Made by a program: the position numbers and the translations under genes
Assembly (NCBI GenBank): GCA_025602915.1
Contig: JAHLJZ010000064.1
Coordinates: 62,001 to 126,000 of the forward strand
Direction: 5' to 3'
Source of the DNA: Paraphysoderma sedebokerense
Lineage: Eukaryota; Blastocladiomycota; Physodermatomycetes; Physodermatales; Physodermataceae
DNA: 64,000 nt
The notes under the pieces: generated by a model
Database searches by the model: none
Told to the model about the DNA's origin: nothing
What the model saw: the letters and a program-made list of their open reading frames with translations, nothing else
In this document: positions 12,137-20,629 of the stretch, one piece after another
How positions within the stretch are numbered: the stretch's first letter is position 1
Layout of the letters: each line of letters opens with the position of its first letter

Positions 12137-13159
12137 TTACAAGATCCGACGAATTTTAACATTATTTACCACGTCAATGCATGCTTCAACCCAGGCCTTG
12201 ACGATAGCATAGAATGGATTGAGAATATCTTTTTCTATATCACCCGAAACCCCATTAATAATACCGACATACTTGCCATCTTGACCTCGCTGTTGAATCG
12301 AAACAGGTATGAATTGATAATGTTTGAGCACATTGAATAGCTGATGTACTTCAGTACAGCGATAAATAGTTTTCCTAGCATTATCGACGTCTATGCACTC
12401 TTTTATAATCAAAAACGTAATAAGCTCTTCGTAGCATTTTTTAAGTTTTTCAATCAGAGGATGTGATGCATCTTCTGCGGTGTTGATGATTAACTCATAC
12501 CAATATCCCATTTCCTTATTTCCGGGGAAGTTTGCATGTCCATTCTCCTTTAATATATACCCGGATCCATCCAGTGCAGATATCGCGTGAAATAAAAAAT
12601 CACATAGATGTTTCGCTACTGCAGACGATTGAATTTCGCATTTGTCGTCTACGATACTTTGTACAGATATAAGAGCAGCTTGCTGGGCAGCAGTCAGTCT
12701 GTATTTGAGAATGTTCAGTTCATACGGCAATGTAATGCCATTTTTGGCAATCGTTGCAAGGTCTTCTTGATTTAAGATTTCTGTCACGCATTGTCATTAC
12801 AAGGATATTCAGTTTGTAGCAGTAAATTTTGTTGAAATTTTACCTGACAATACAAATGGATGGTCTGAGCTTGAAACCGCATCCAGACAATTTTGAAGTA
12901 CGTATGTGTTCTTGAGAACACCTGTCTTGCTTTCCGGAAGAAACAGTACATAGCGCTTCCTTCTTAAAGTTTGCTTTTCTTCTTCATTTAATTGCCAAGG
13001 ACGTCCACGGATGAGAGATGCAACCATGCTGGTGATAGTATCTTGAAAGTTGACAGAAATCGACACAGAGCAATGGAATGCTTTAGTTTTGTCTCTGGGA
13101 AGAGTATTGCAAGCAATCCAAATACTCTTTATTGTATTCGTGGTTGTCTCGGTGGCCAT
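12137..13159 (-). CDS. Uncharacterised protein, 319 aa
   Basis: Two exons, 13159-12844 and 12780-12137, join in phase (donor gtaaaa, acceptor acag) into 319 codons plus stop. The N-terminal third has a mixed alpha/beta look with RRKRYVLFLPES near residues 70-82. The rest is predicted mostly helical (TAAQQAALISVQSI, YEELITFLIIKECI). There is no signal peptide, membrane span or Cys/His cluster, and I recognise no family. It points away from the duplicated cassette to its right, and its upstream region runs toward 13.7 kb. The ATG at 13159 is the first in the frame and is followed by a Thr-rich N-terminus. Confidence 0.6.
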
Positions 13160-13551
13160 CGGGATTATTAGCTGTAAACAGGCATATTCACAAAGTTAGA
13201 ATCTCGCAGAGATTCGGTAGAATATATTTAAAGTGTATATTACGAATATAAAATGTCGCTATGCTTTGTGGAAGGGGCTAGTGTAACGGTTACGAAATAC
13301 GAACTTCCGTCTACTTTCGTGGATTCCTCTACTCAGAATTTTCTGCATCCACATGACATCCCGGACTTCAAGCACTGAACTCTGAAATTTAAGAATCACT
13401 TTGTATACAACGTTCTATGCATCCATATCCTTCTGTTCGACCATTCTTCAACAGAATTTTGAATTTATTCTCAGAACGAACTCAAGAAAAAGCGAAGTAT
13501 ATTTGACCTTATATATAATCTTCTTCCAATGCGAAAAAGACTGACAATTCT
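13160..13551. promoter_or_regulatory. Upstream region of the 319-aa gene
   Basis: Non-coding DNA upstream of the minus-strand gene at 13159. A TATA-like stretch (atatattta) lies near 13222-13230. No ORF of note is present. Confidence 0.3.
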
Positions 13552-13599
13552 GTTGATAGCGGACGCTTCCGAACGGTTGATAGCGGACGCTTCCGAACG
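13552..13599. repeat. 24-bp perfect tandem repeat, two copies
   Basis: Two adjacent identical 24-bp units, each starting GTTGATAGCGGACG, occupy 13552-13575 and 13576-13599. They lie about 125 bp left of the large duplication and do not belong to it. Confidence 0.9.
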
Positions 13600-13738
13600 A
13601 AATTAGAATATTGCAATTTGACCTTAGTACTTGATGAATGTGGAAACCTGACCTGGTATTATACCGATCGCGGTTTCTCAATTCGCATGCTCGCCCACAT
13701 TACGAGAACTCAAATGAACGGCGGAATGCACCTCACGA

Positions 13739-13958
13739 ACCGCGGTCGCTAATTTCAAAATGAGGCTTTAATGAATGAAGAGACCACAAAATAAATACTA
13801 TCTATGAATATGAGAATCAGCATATCCTTTAAATATTTCGCCCATAATGGTACGACCGCGGTTATTCAATTCGGATGCTGGTCCCACACCGCGGTCGATT
13901 AATATGGGAGTGGCGTTTCAAATTGTGAGACCGCGGTTACCAGCCTCATGACCGCGGT
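13739..13958. promoter_or_regulatory. Cluster of five ACCGCGGT palindromes, copy 1
   Basis: Perfect 8-bp palindromes ACCGCGGT lie at 13739, 13855, 13888, 13930 and 13951. The steps are 116, 33, 42 and 21 bp, each close to a whole number of 10.5-bp helical turns. The core CCGCGG is an everted CGG pair, the type of site bound by fungal Zn2Cys6 factors; the yeast Pdr1/Pdr3 element is TCCGCGGA. The cluster ends about 25 bp before a TATA box, so it probably regulates the zinc-ribbon gene. The bound factor is inferred, not known. Confidence 0.75.
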
Positions 13959-13982
13959 TCGCATTACAATGGACTTCGCTAC

Positions 13983-13990
13983 TATATAAA
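13983..13990 (+). promoter_or_regulatory. TATA box of zinc-ribbon gene, copy 1
   Basis: TATATAAA lies about 70 bp before the 5' UTR intron donor at 14061 and 178 bp before the ATG at 14161. It sits just downstream of the palindrome cluster. Confidence 0.65.
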
Positions 13991-14160
13991 CCAGGGCAGC
14001 TTATACTGTAAGTCCCACTTATCATAAGATCTCTAGATAAAAAAATCAAAAACAAACAATGTGAGTACGCTTTCTTGCGCCAATGGGCAGTGAAAATACT
14101 TTAAATACAGTGTGATCGAATTTATTTTACTTACATTAGGATTATGTGCATAGAACAGAA

Positions 14161-14931
14161 ATGGCGCCATGCAAGTCGAGCACAAACGAAAATGTCCAAA
14201 CATATCCATACTTGCGGCAAGTTAAGAAGGACAGAAAAGGTCGGGTCGCCATGAACAAGATCGTAAAACAGGTCGAAGAAATCGTGGGCTACTTACAACC
14301 CTTGCAAGTCTCCAATGAACAACAAACTCAGATTATTGAGCATCTCGAAGAAAAAGTTAGTGGACACAGAATACAGACCATAAGCCCTACCACAAAAGCC
14401 TTGACCGGAGTGGCAATTGCAGGTTTGGCTTCCTCGCCGCTTATCAATTTGCTCGATAGCACCGGTCTTGGTCTTAGCTTGGGATTGGGTATCGCGTATG
14501 GCAGGAAAGTAGGAGAAAAGATCGCCAGTGTTTTGGAGGATGCATCGATAATTCCAAAACAACAAAAACTCGCTTTGCAAAACGTTGCGTGCCCTGTATG
14601 TTTATCGTTTTTATCCTTTTCGGAGGAAGAATTGCAAGCTATTGAAGAGCGGGGCTACATCGTCAAGACATGTGGTGAATGCTCCCAACCTTTGCGGATG
14701 ACGGAACAATCAATTCGACTCATTCCCCAAAAGGGAATTCAATTTTACATATCTCCCAAATGTATCTGCGGATATCATGTATTATCTGGTGTGATCCGAG
14801 AGGAAGTGATTCAAACAATTGTGACTTGTTCACATTGTGAGCGAAAGTATTATGTCAGTCGGGATATGGAATTGTGCTCCTTGTACACTGACATGCAAGC
14901 CATGATAAATGAAAGAAAGAGAGATAGTTAG
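14161..14931 (+). CDS. Zinc-ribbon protein with central hydrophobic segment, 256 aa, copy 1
   Basis: Intact single-exon coding region from ATGGCGCCATGC. The N-terminal 70 residues are charged and predicted coiled-coil (IVKQVEEIVGYL, EHLEEKV). Residues about 78-115 are glycine/leucine-rich and weakly hydrophobic, resembling a glycine-zipper or membrane-associating segment. The C-terminal half has four Cys pairs, ACPVC, TCGEC, KCIC and TCSHC, spaced like two zinc ribbons. I recognise no named family. A 5' UTR intron (14061-14139, gtgagt to ttag) fits the TATA position. Splicing would create an out-of-frame ATG across the junction upstream of the chosen start. A polyadenylation signal AATAAA lies at 15067-15072. 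The protein is identical to that of copy 2. Confidence 0.75.
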   Translation: MAPCKSSTNENVQTYPYLRQVKKDRKGRVAMNKIVKQVEEIVGYLQPLQVSNEQQTQIIEHLEEKVSGHRIQTISPTTKALTGVAIAGLASSPLINLLDSTGLGLSLGLGIAYGRKVGEKIASVLEDASIIPKQQKLALQNVACPVCLSFLSFSEEELQAIEERGYIVKTCGECSQPLRMTEQSIRLIPQKGIQFYISPKCICGYHVLSGVIREEVIQTIVTCSHCERKYYVSRDMELCSLYTDMQAMINERKRDS

Positions 14932-15522
14932 AGCAACAATCTGTGAAAGTGTAGCATTTTTATTTCGGTGGATACTGTTATTTGTGAAATAATGTCGTTT
15001 CAAATTAAATTATTCGGTCTCCAAACTCCTCGAAATTATTGTTGAAAAATGTGGGATACTTGGAACAATAAACATTTTCTATCAAAATAGCGGACAGTTT
15101 GCATGACGTGTTGGGGCAGCCGATTACTTTAAGTATGGGTAATGATTTCCAAATTTTATAATTGTGAATTTAGCGTTTCGGACTTTCTTCTGGGGGGAGC
15201 TTACAATAGACTTGGTATAAGGTCGTCTGAGATTCCGGTATTTGTCTTTCATATTCATTACCATGTTACCGAATATTCAGAATGTAATAAGCAGATTTCC
15301 AAAGAAAGGCAAAATATAAATTTATATTATCGGGTATGTTTAAACACATTATAGTTTGTACATATGTACTGTCTCAGTATATGGAGCATAGCATGCATTT
15401 TTATTCTGTTCACAATTTCTGCTTGCCTATTAGTCGTCCAGCGATTTATTTTGTAGGATCAATTCACCTCCTCTTTCAAGGAAGCCTTGGATAGTAAATG
15501 GAAAAGTATTAAGGCAGTTTTT
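14932..15522. other. Shared 3' region of convergent genes, copy 1
   Basis: This contains the 3' UTR of the zinc-ribbon gene with AATAAA at 15067. A short frame at 15142-15354 is not supported. The minus-strand Pro-rich gene ends at 15523. Confidence 0.5.
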
Positions 15523-16262
15523 CTATTGCCCAGGCTGTGGAGGTGGGGGAGGTTGAGGTTGTGGTTGAGGCTGAGGTTGCGGTTGCGGTTGTGGTTGCGG
15601 TTGTGGTTGCGGTTGTGGTTGCGGTTGTGGTTGTGGTGGTTGTGGTGATTGTGGTGGCGGGGCCGCTCCAGGAGGAGGAACCGGTTGAGGTTGACCCGGT
15701 TGCGGAGGAGGTGGAGCCTGACCTGGAGGAGGTTGTGGTTGGCCGGGTTGTGGTGGTGGAGGAGGGCCAAGGATAGGTCGTAGTACAGCTCCAACAAGTC
15801 CATTTACGCCATTAATAAGACCCTATTAAATTAGTTGCAATAAATAAGGATGGTAAAGAGGAGAAATAGAAAATTATCAGTGTATTGATCTCTTGCGAGA
15901 GCTTAGAGTGGAGTAAAATTATCTTTGCTTACCCCAACCAAAGCAGGAATAGGGCGAGGAACTGGAGTCTGACCGGGAGGAGTTACGGTCACAGTGACAG
16001 TCACTTGTGGTGGTTGGCCTGGCGGTGGTGGAATCGGGTTTGCCGGAGGAGGGACAGGAACCGGGTTTGGAATTGGTGCCGGAGCAGGAACTGGTGCCGG
16101 AGTCGGTAGTTGTGGTGGAGCAGGTCCTGGTGCTGGAGCGGGAATTGGAGTCTGTCCGTTTGCTGGTACAGTCACTGTCACTGTTGCCGGAGGCAAACCT
16201 AGCGGATTCCCGTTAATGCTATAAACAGCGAATAAGATCAAAGCGGCATTTTTAATTTGCAT
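15523..16262 (-). CDS. Secreted Pro/Gln-rich repeat protein, 209 aa, copy 1
   Basis: Two exons, 16262-15933 and 15822-15523, join in phase 0 (donor gtaagc, acceptor aatag). The N-terminus (MQIKNAALILFAVYSING) is a likely signal peptide. The body is very proline-rich: a TVTVTV block, PxP-alternating blocks (PAPAPGPAPP, PVPAPAPIPNPVPVPPP), a second TVTVTV block, a short hydrophobic helix-like insert (GLINGVNGLVGAVLRPI), then PPPQPGQPQ repeats and a long QP dipeptide tract before the stop. This is the composition of an extensin-like cell-wall or extracellular matrix protein. No enzymatic motif is present. A TATA box on the minus strand (16332-16325) lies about 65 bp upstream of the ATG. It converges on the zinc-ribbon gene within the same duplicated unit. 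Confidence 0.75.
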
Positions 16263-17016
16263 GATGCTTGTTATGCTCTTACGTAGTAAGGATGACGATG
16301 ATTACCAAAAACCGAGGAAGCTTGCTTTTATATTCCCTGCCTTCTTGTCGATGCAAGCAAAGCGGAACGCGCATTTGAACGGCGCCAGAAGCCACATTCA
16401 TTCTGAGTTACTCAGCGAATTCAGAAAAGCGTATTATGCAGAGCCGCCATGAAGCATACAGGATCGCATGCTCATATCACAGATTTAAGAACGCCTACTA
16501 CGTGATTAGACCCACATGCCGAGTGTTCTGCGAAGTAAGCTGACACAATCAACTGATGTCGATATAGCTTCAGCAAAACTAAAAGAGCCAGGAAAGCGTC
16601 ACTTTGGATCATAGTGACGCCGGAGTTGAATGTATAGAGATATCAGCGCATAGAGTAGAACTAGCAACCTACGTCAGAGCAGCTAAACTGCCATTTTGTA
16701 AACATTATATTAAATGCTAGCCGCCAAATGAATATGATATCGATACATATGCCATTTAAACCTAATCTTAATTGACAATTTCGGATGCAATGAGCCATAT
16801 CAATCATTCTACACAAGTTATTTAAAGTACGGTGCATACAATACCATGGCCCCTGAATCAGTCCGAAATTATCTCCACGGAGACTTTGGAATGAGGAAAC
16901 AAAATTAGTGCGAGCGGCCAAATCGGACAAATTAGTCTGAATAACAATAATTGCCGATCTAAAAATATTGACTAAACATGGCTTGTTCTATTTCAAAAGA
17001 TGGGGAAAATGACAGT
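16263..17016. other. Upstream region of Pro-rich gene, copy 1
   Basis: It contains the minus-strand TATA box (16325-16332). No further gene is supported; the open frame at 16661-16930 lacks an ATG and a recognisable product. Confidence 0.5.
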
Positions 17017-17070
17017 GTGCTCTGTGGGATTCGAACCCACGCCTCCGAAGAGATGGCGGCCTTAACGCCA
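17017..17070 (-). pseudogene. Truncated tRNA-Leu(AAG), 3' part only
   Basis: These 54 bases equal the 3' part of the intact tRNA at 20363-20444, from the first base of the anticodon stem to the acceptor 3' strand. The acceptor 5' strand and D arm are missing because the duplication junction falls here: the next base, 17071, begins copy 2. It cannot fold as a tRNA. Confidence 0.92.
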
Positions 17071-17084
17071 AATGCACCTCACGA

Positions 17085-17304
17085 ACCGCGGTCGCTAATT
17101 TCAAAATGAGGCTTTAATGAATGAAGAGACCACAAAATAAATACTATCTATGAATATGAGAATCAGCATATCCTTTAAATATTTCGCCCATAATGGTACG
17201 ACCGCGGTTATTCAATTCGGATGCTGGTCCCACACCGCGGTCGATTAATATGGGAGTGGCGTTTCAAATTGTGAGACCGCGGTTACCAGCCTCATGACCG
17301 CGGT
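17085..17304. promoter_or_regulatory. Cluster of five ACCGCGGT palindromes, copy 2
   Basis: The same five palindromes recur at 17085, 17201, 17234, 17276 and 17297, with identical phasing. A TATA box follows at 17329-17336. Confidence 0.75.
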
Positions 17305-17506
17305 TCGCATTACAATGGACTTCGCTACTATATAAACCAGGGCAGCTTATACTGTAAGTCCCACTTATCATAAGATCTCTAGATAAAAAAATCAAAAACA
17401 AACAATGTGAGTACGCTTTCTTGCGCCAATGGGCAGTGAAAATACTTTAAATACAGTGTGATCGAATTTATTTTACTTACATTAGGATTATGTGCATAGA
17501 ACAGAA

Positions 17507-18277
17507 ATGGCGCCATGCAAGTCGAGCACAAACGAAAATGTCCAAACATATCCATACTTGCGGCAAGTTAAGAAGGACAGAAAAGGTCGGGTCGCCATGA
17601 ACAAGATCGTAAAACAGGTCGAAGAAATCGTGGGCTACTTACAACCCTTGCAAGTCTCCAATGAACAACAAACTCAGATTATTGAGCATCTCGAAGAAAA
17701 AGTTAGTGGACACAGAATACAGACCATAAGCCCTACCACAAAAGCCTTGACCGGAGTGGCAATTGCAGGTTTGGCTTCCTCGCCGCTTATCAATTTGCTC
17801 GATAGCACCGGTCTTGGTCTTAGCTTGGGATTGGGTATCGCGTATGGCAGGAAAGTAGGAGAAAAGATCGCCAGTGTTTTGGAGGATGCATCGATAATTC
17901 CAAAACAACAAAAACTCGCTTTGCAAAACGTTGCGTGCCCTGTATGTTTATCGTTTTTATCCTTTTCGGAGGAAGAATTGCAAGCTATTGAAGAGCGGGG
18001 CTACATCGTCAAGACATGTGGTGAATGCTCCCAACCTTTGCGGATGACGGAACAATCAATTCGACTCATTCCCCAAAAGGGAATTCAATTTTACATATCT
18101 CCCAAATGTATCTGCGGATATCATGTATTATCTGGTGTGATCCGAGAGGAAGTGATTCAAACAATTGTGACTTGTTCACATTGTGAGCGAAAGTATTATG
18201 TCAGTCGGGATATGGAATTGTGCTCCTTGTACACTGACATGCAAGCCATGATAAATGAAAGAAAGAGAGATAGTTAG
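17507..18277 (+). CDS. Zinc-ribbon protein, 256 aa, copy 2
   Basis: Identical in translation to the copy at 14161, with the same upstream intron (17407-17485), TATA box and polyadenylation signal (18413-18418). The whole promoter was duplicated with the gene, so both copies should be expressed. The function is unknown; see copy 1 for the domain description. Confidence 0.75.
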   Translation: MAPCKSSTNENVQTYPYLRQVKKDRKGRVAMNKIVKQVEEIVGYLQPLQVSNEQQTQIIEHLEEKVSGHRIQTISPTTKALTGVAIAGLASSPLINLLDSTGLGLSLGLGIAYGRKVGEKIASVLEDASIIPKQQKLALQNVACPVCLSFLSFSEEELQAIEERGYIVKTCGECSQPLRMTEQSIRLIPQKGIQFYISPKCICGYHVLSGVIREEVIQTIVTCSHCERKYYVSRDMELCSLYTDMQAMINERKRDS

Positions 18278-18868
18278 AGCAACAATCTGTGAAAGTGTAG
18301 CATTTTTATTTCGGTGGATACTGTTATTTGTGAAATAATGTCGTTTCAAATTAAATTATTCGGTCTCCAAACTCCTCGAAATTATTGTTGAAAAATGTGG
18401 GATACTTGGAACAATAAACATTTTCTATCAAAATAGCGGACAGTTTGCATGACGTGTTGGGGCAGCCGATTACTTTAAGTATGGGTAATGATTTCCAAAT
18501 TTTATAATTGTGAATTTAGCGTTTCGGACTTTCTTCTGGGGGGAGCTTACAATAGACTTGGTATAAGGTCGTCTGAGATTCCGGTATTTGTCTTTCATAT
18601 TCATTACCATGTTACCGAATATTCAGAATGTAATAAGCAGATTTCCAAAGAAAGGCAAAATATAAATTTATATTATCGGGTATGTTTAAACACATTATAG
18701 TTTGTACATATGTACTGTCTCAGTATATGGAGCATAGCATGCATTTTTATTCTGTTCACAATTTCTGCTTGCCTATTAGTCGTCCAGCGATTTATTTTGT
18801 AGGATCAATTCACCTCCTCTTTCAAGGAAGCCTTGGATAGTAAATGGAAAAGTATTAAGGCAGTTTTT
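18278..18868. other. Shared 3' region of convergent genes, copy 2
   Basis: Same content as 14932-15522: the 3' UTR of the zinc-ribbon gene and no further gene. Confidence 0.5.
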
Positions 18869-19608
18869 CTATTGCCCAGGCTGTGGAGGTGGGGGAGGTT
18901 GAGGTTGTGGTTGAGGCTGAGGTTGCGGTTGCGGTTGTGGTTGCGGTTGTGGTTGCGGTTGTGGTTGCGGTTGTGGTTGTGGTGGTTGTGGTGATTGTGG
19001 TGGCGGGGCCGCTCCAGGAGGAGGAACCGGTTGAGGTTGACCCGGTTGCGGAGGAGGTGGAGCCTGACCTGGAGGAGGTTGTGGTTGGCCGGGTTGTGGT
19101 GGTGGAGGAGGGCCAAGGATAGGTCGTAGTACAGCTCCAACAAGTCCATTTACGCCATTAATAAGACCCTATTAAATTAGTTGCAATAAATAAGGATGGT
19201 AAAGAGGAGAAATAGAAAATTATCAGTGTATTGATCTCTTGCGAGAGCTTAGAGTGGAGTAAAATTATCTTTGCTTACCCCAACCAAAGCAGGAATAGGG
19301 CGAGGAACTGGAGTCTGACCGGGAGGAGTTACGGTCACAGTGACAGTCACTTGTGGTGGTTGGCCTGGCGGTGGTGGAATCGGGTTTGCCGGAGGAGGGA
19401 CAGGAACCGGGTTTGGAATTGGTGCCGGAGCAGGAACTGGTGCCGGAGTCGGTAGTTGTGGTGGAGCAGGTCCTGGTGCTGGAGCGGGAATTGGAGTCTG
19501 TCCGTTTGCTGGTACAGTCACTGTCACTGTTGCCGGAGGCAAACCTAGCGGATTCCCGTTAATGCTATAAACAGCGAATAAGATCAAAGCGGCATTTTTA
19601 ATTTGCAT
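18869..19608 (-). CDS. Secreted Pro/Gln-rich repeat protein, 209 aa, copy 2
   Basis: Exons 19608-19279 and 19168-18869, identical to copy 1 including signal peptide, intron and TATA box (19671-19678). The QP tract is the kind of sequence that normally drifts in length; its exact identity between copies argues for a very recent duplication or an assembly duplication. Confidence 0.75.
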
Positions 19609-20362
19609 GATGCTTGTTATGCTCTTACGTAGTAAGGATGACGATGATTACCAAAAACCGAGGAAGCTTGCTTTTATATTCCCTGCCTTCTTGTCGATGC
19701 AAGCAAAGCGGAACGCGCATTTGAACGGCGCCAGAAGCCACATTCATTCTGAGTTACTCAGCGAATTCAGAAAAGCGTATTATGCAGAGCCGCCATGAAG
19801 CATACAGGATCGCATGCTCATATCACAGATTTAAGAACGCCTACTACGTGATTAGACCCACATGCCGAGTGTTCTGCGAAGTAAGCTGACACAATCAACT
19901 GATGTCGATATAGCTTCAGCAAAACTAAAAGAGCCAGGAAAGCGTCACTTTGGATCATAGTGACGCCGGAGTTGAATGTATAGAGATATCAGCGCATAGA
20001 GTAGAACTAGCAACCTACGTCAGAGCAGCTAAACTGCCATTTTGTAAACATTATATTAAATGCTAGCCGCCAAATGAATATGATATCGATACATATGCCA
20101 TTTAAACCTAATCTTAATTGACAATTTCGGATGCAATGAGCCATATCAATCATTCTACACAAGTTATTTAAAGTACGGTGCATACAATACCATGGCCCCT
20201 GAATCAGTCCGAAATTATCTCCACGGAGACTTTGGAATGAGGAAACAAAATTAGTGCGAGCGGCCAAATCGGACAAATTAGTCTGAATAACAATAATTGC
20301 CGATCTAAAAATATTGACTAAACATGGCTTGTTCTATTTCAAAAGATGGGGAAAATGACAGT
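19609..20362. other. Upstream region of Pro-rich gene, copy 2
   Basis: Copy of 16263-17016. It contains the minus-strand TATA box and no supported gene. Confidence 0.5.
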
Positions 20363-20444
20363 GTGCTCTGTGGGATTCGAACCCACGCCTCCGAAGAGAT
20401 GGCGGCCTTAACGCCACGCCTTAGACCAACTCGGCCAAAAGCAC
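20363..20444 (-). tRNA. tRNA-Leu(AAG)
   Basis: On the minus strand the 82-nt sequence folds as a type II tRNA. The acceptor GTGCTTT pairs with AGAGCAC with one wobble. A D arm contains TGGCCGAGTTGGTC. The anticodon stem TGGCG/CGCCA encloses the loop TTAAGGC, giving anticodon AAG. A long variable arm (CTC-TTCG-GAG) and T arm GTGGG-TTCGAAT-CCCAC follow. Internal A and B box promoters are intact. A run of T for Pol III termination is not prominent next to its 3' end. Confidence 0.95.
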
Positions 20445-20629
20445 TTGATGAGTAAAGGTCGTTCATATAATATATGGTTTATATGGTTTCTCTTGAAAGT
20501 CACTCTCAAACCCAGAGTTTCTCACAGTTTCGGTTGCAAGCTATATTATTAATCAGATAAATAGATATTACTATTTACATCTTATCTGCCATACTCCAGA
20601 GCAATGACACATATTTTATCTAGTCACAG

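Larger units (their letters stand above)
13725..17070. repeat. Tandem segmental duplication, copy 1 (3,346 bp)
   Basis: The segment starting aatgcacctcacgaacc at 13725 recurs from 17071 with a constant offset of 3,346 bases. Every reading frame I compared in the two copies is identical, so the copies look perfect or nearly so. The unit contains a palindrome-rich promoter, a zinc-ribbon protein gene, a convergent Pro-rich secreted protein gene, and the 3' part of a tRNA-Leu gene at its right edge. The left flank (ending gaacggcgg) and the right flank after copy 2 share no clear microhomology with the junction. Confidence 0.97.
17071..20416. repeat. Tandem segmental duplication, copy 2 (3,346 bp)
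   Basis: Second head-to-tail copy of 13725-17070. It ends inside the intact tRNA-Leu gene, at the first base of the anticodon stem. Sequence then continues uniquely into the rest of the tRNA. Confidence 0.97.

Noticed and set aside
15142-15354. Small frame within the duplicated unit (and its copy at 18488)
   Set aside because: Lies in the 3' UTR past the polyadenylation signal and shows no protein features.
13725-20416. Large direct repeats read as long terminal repeats of a retroelement
   Set aside because: The repeats abut each other with no internal region, carry two intron-containing host-like genes each, and show no primer-binding site, polypurine tract or reverse transcriptase.
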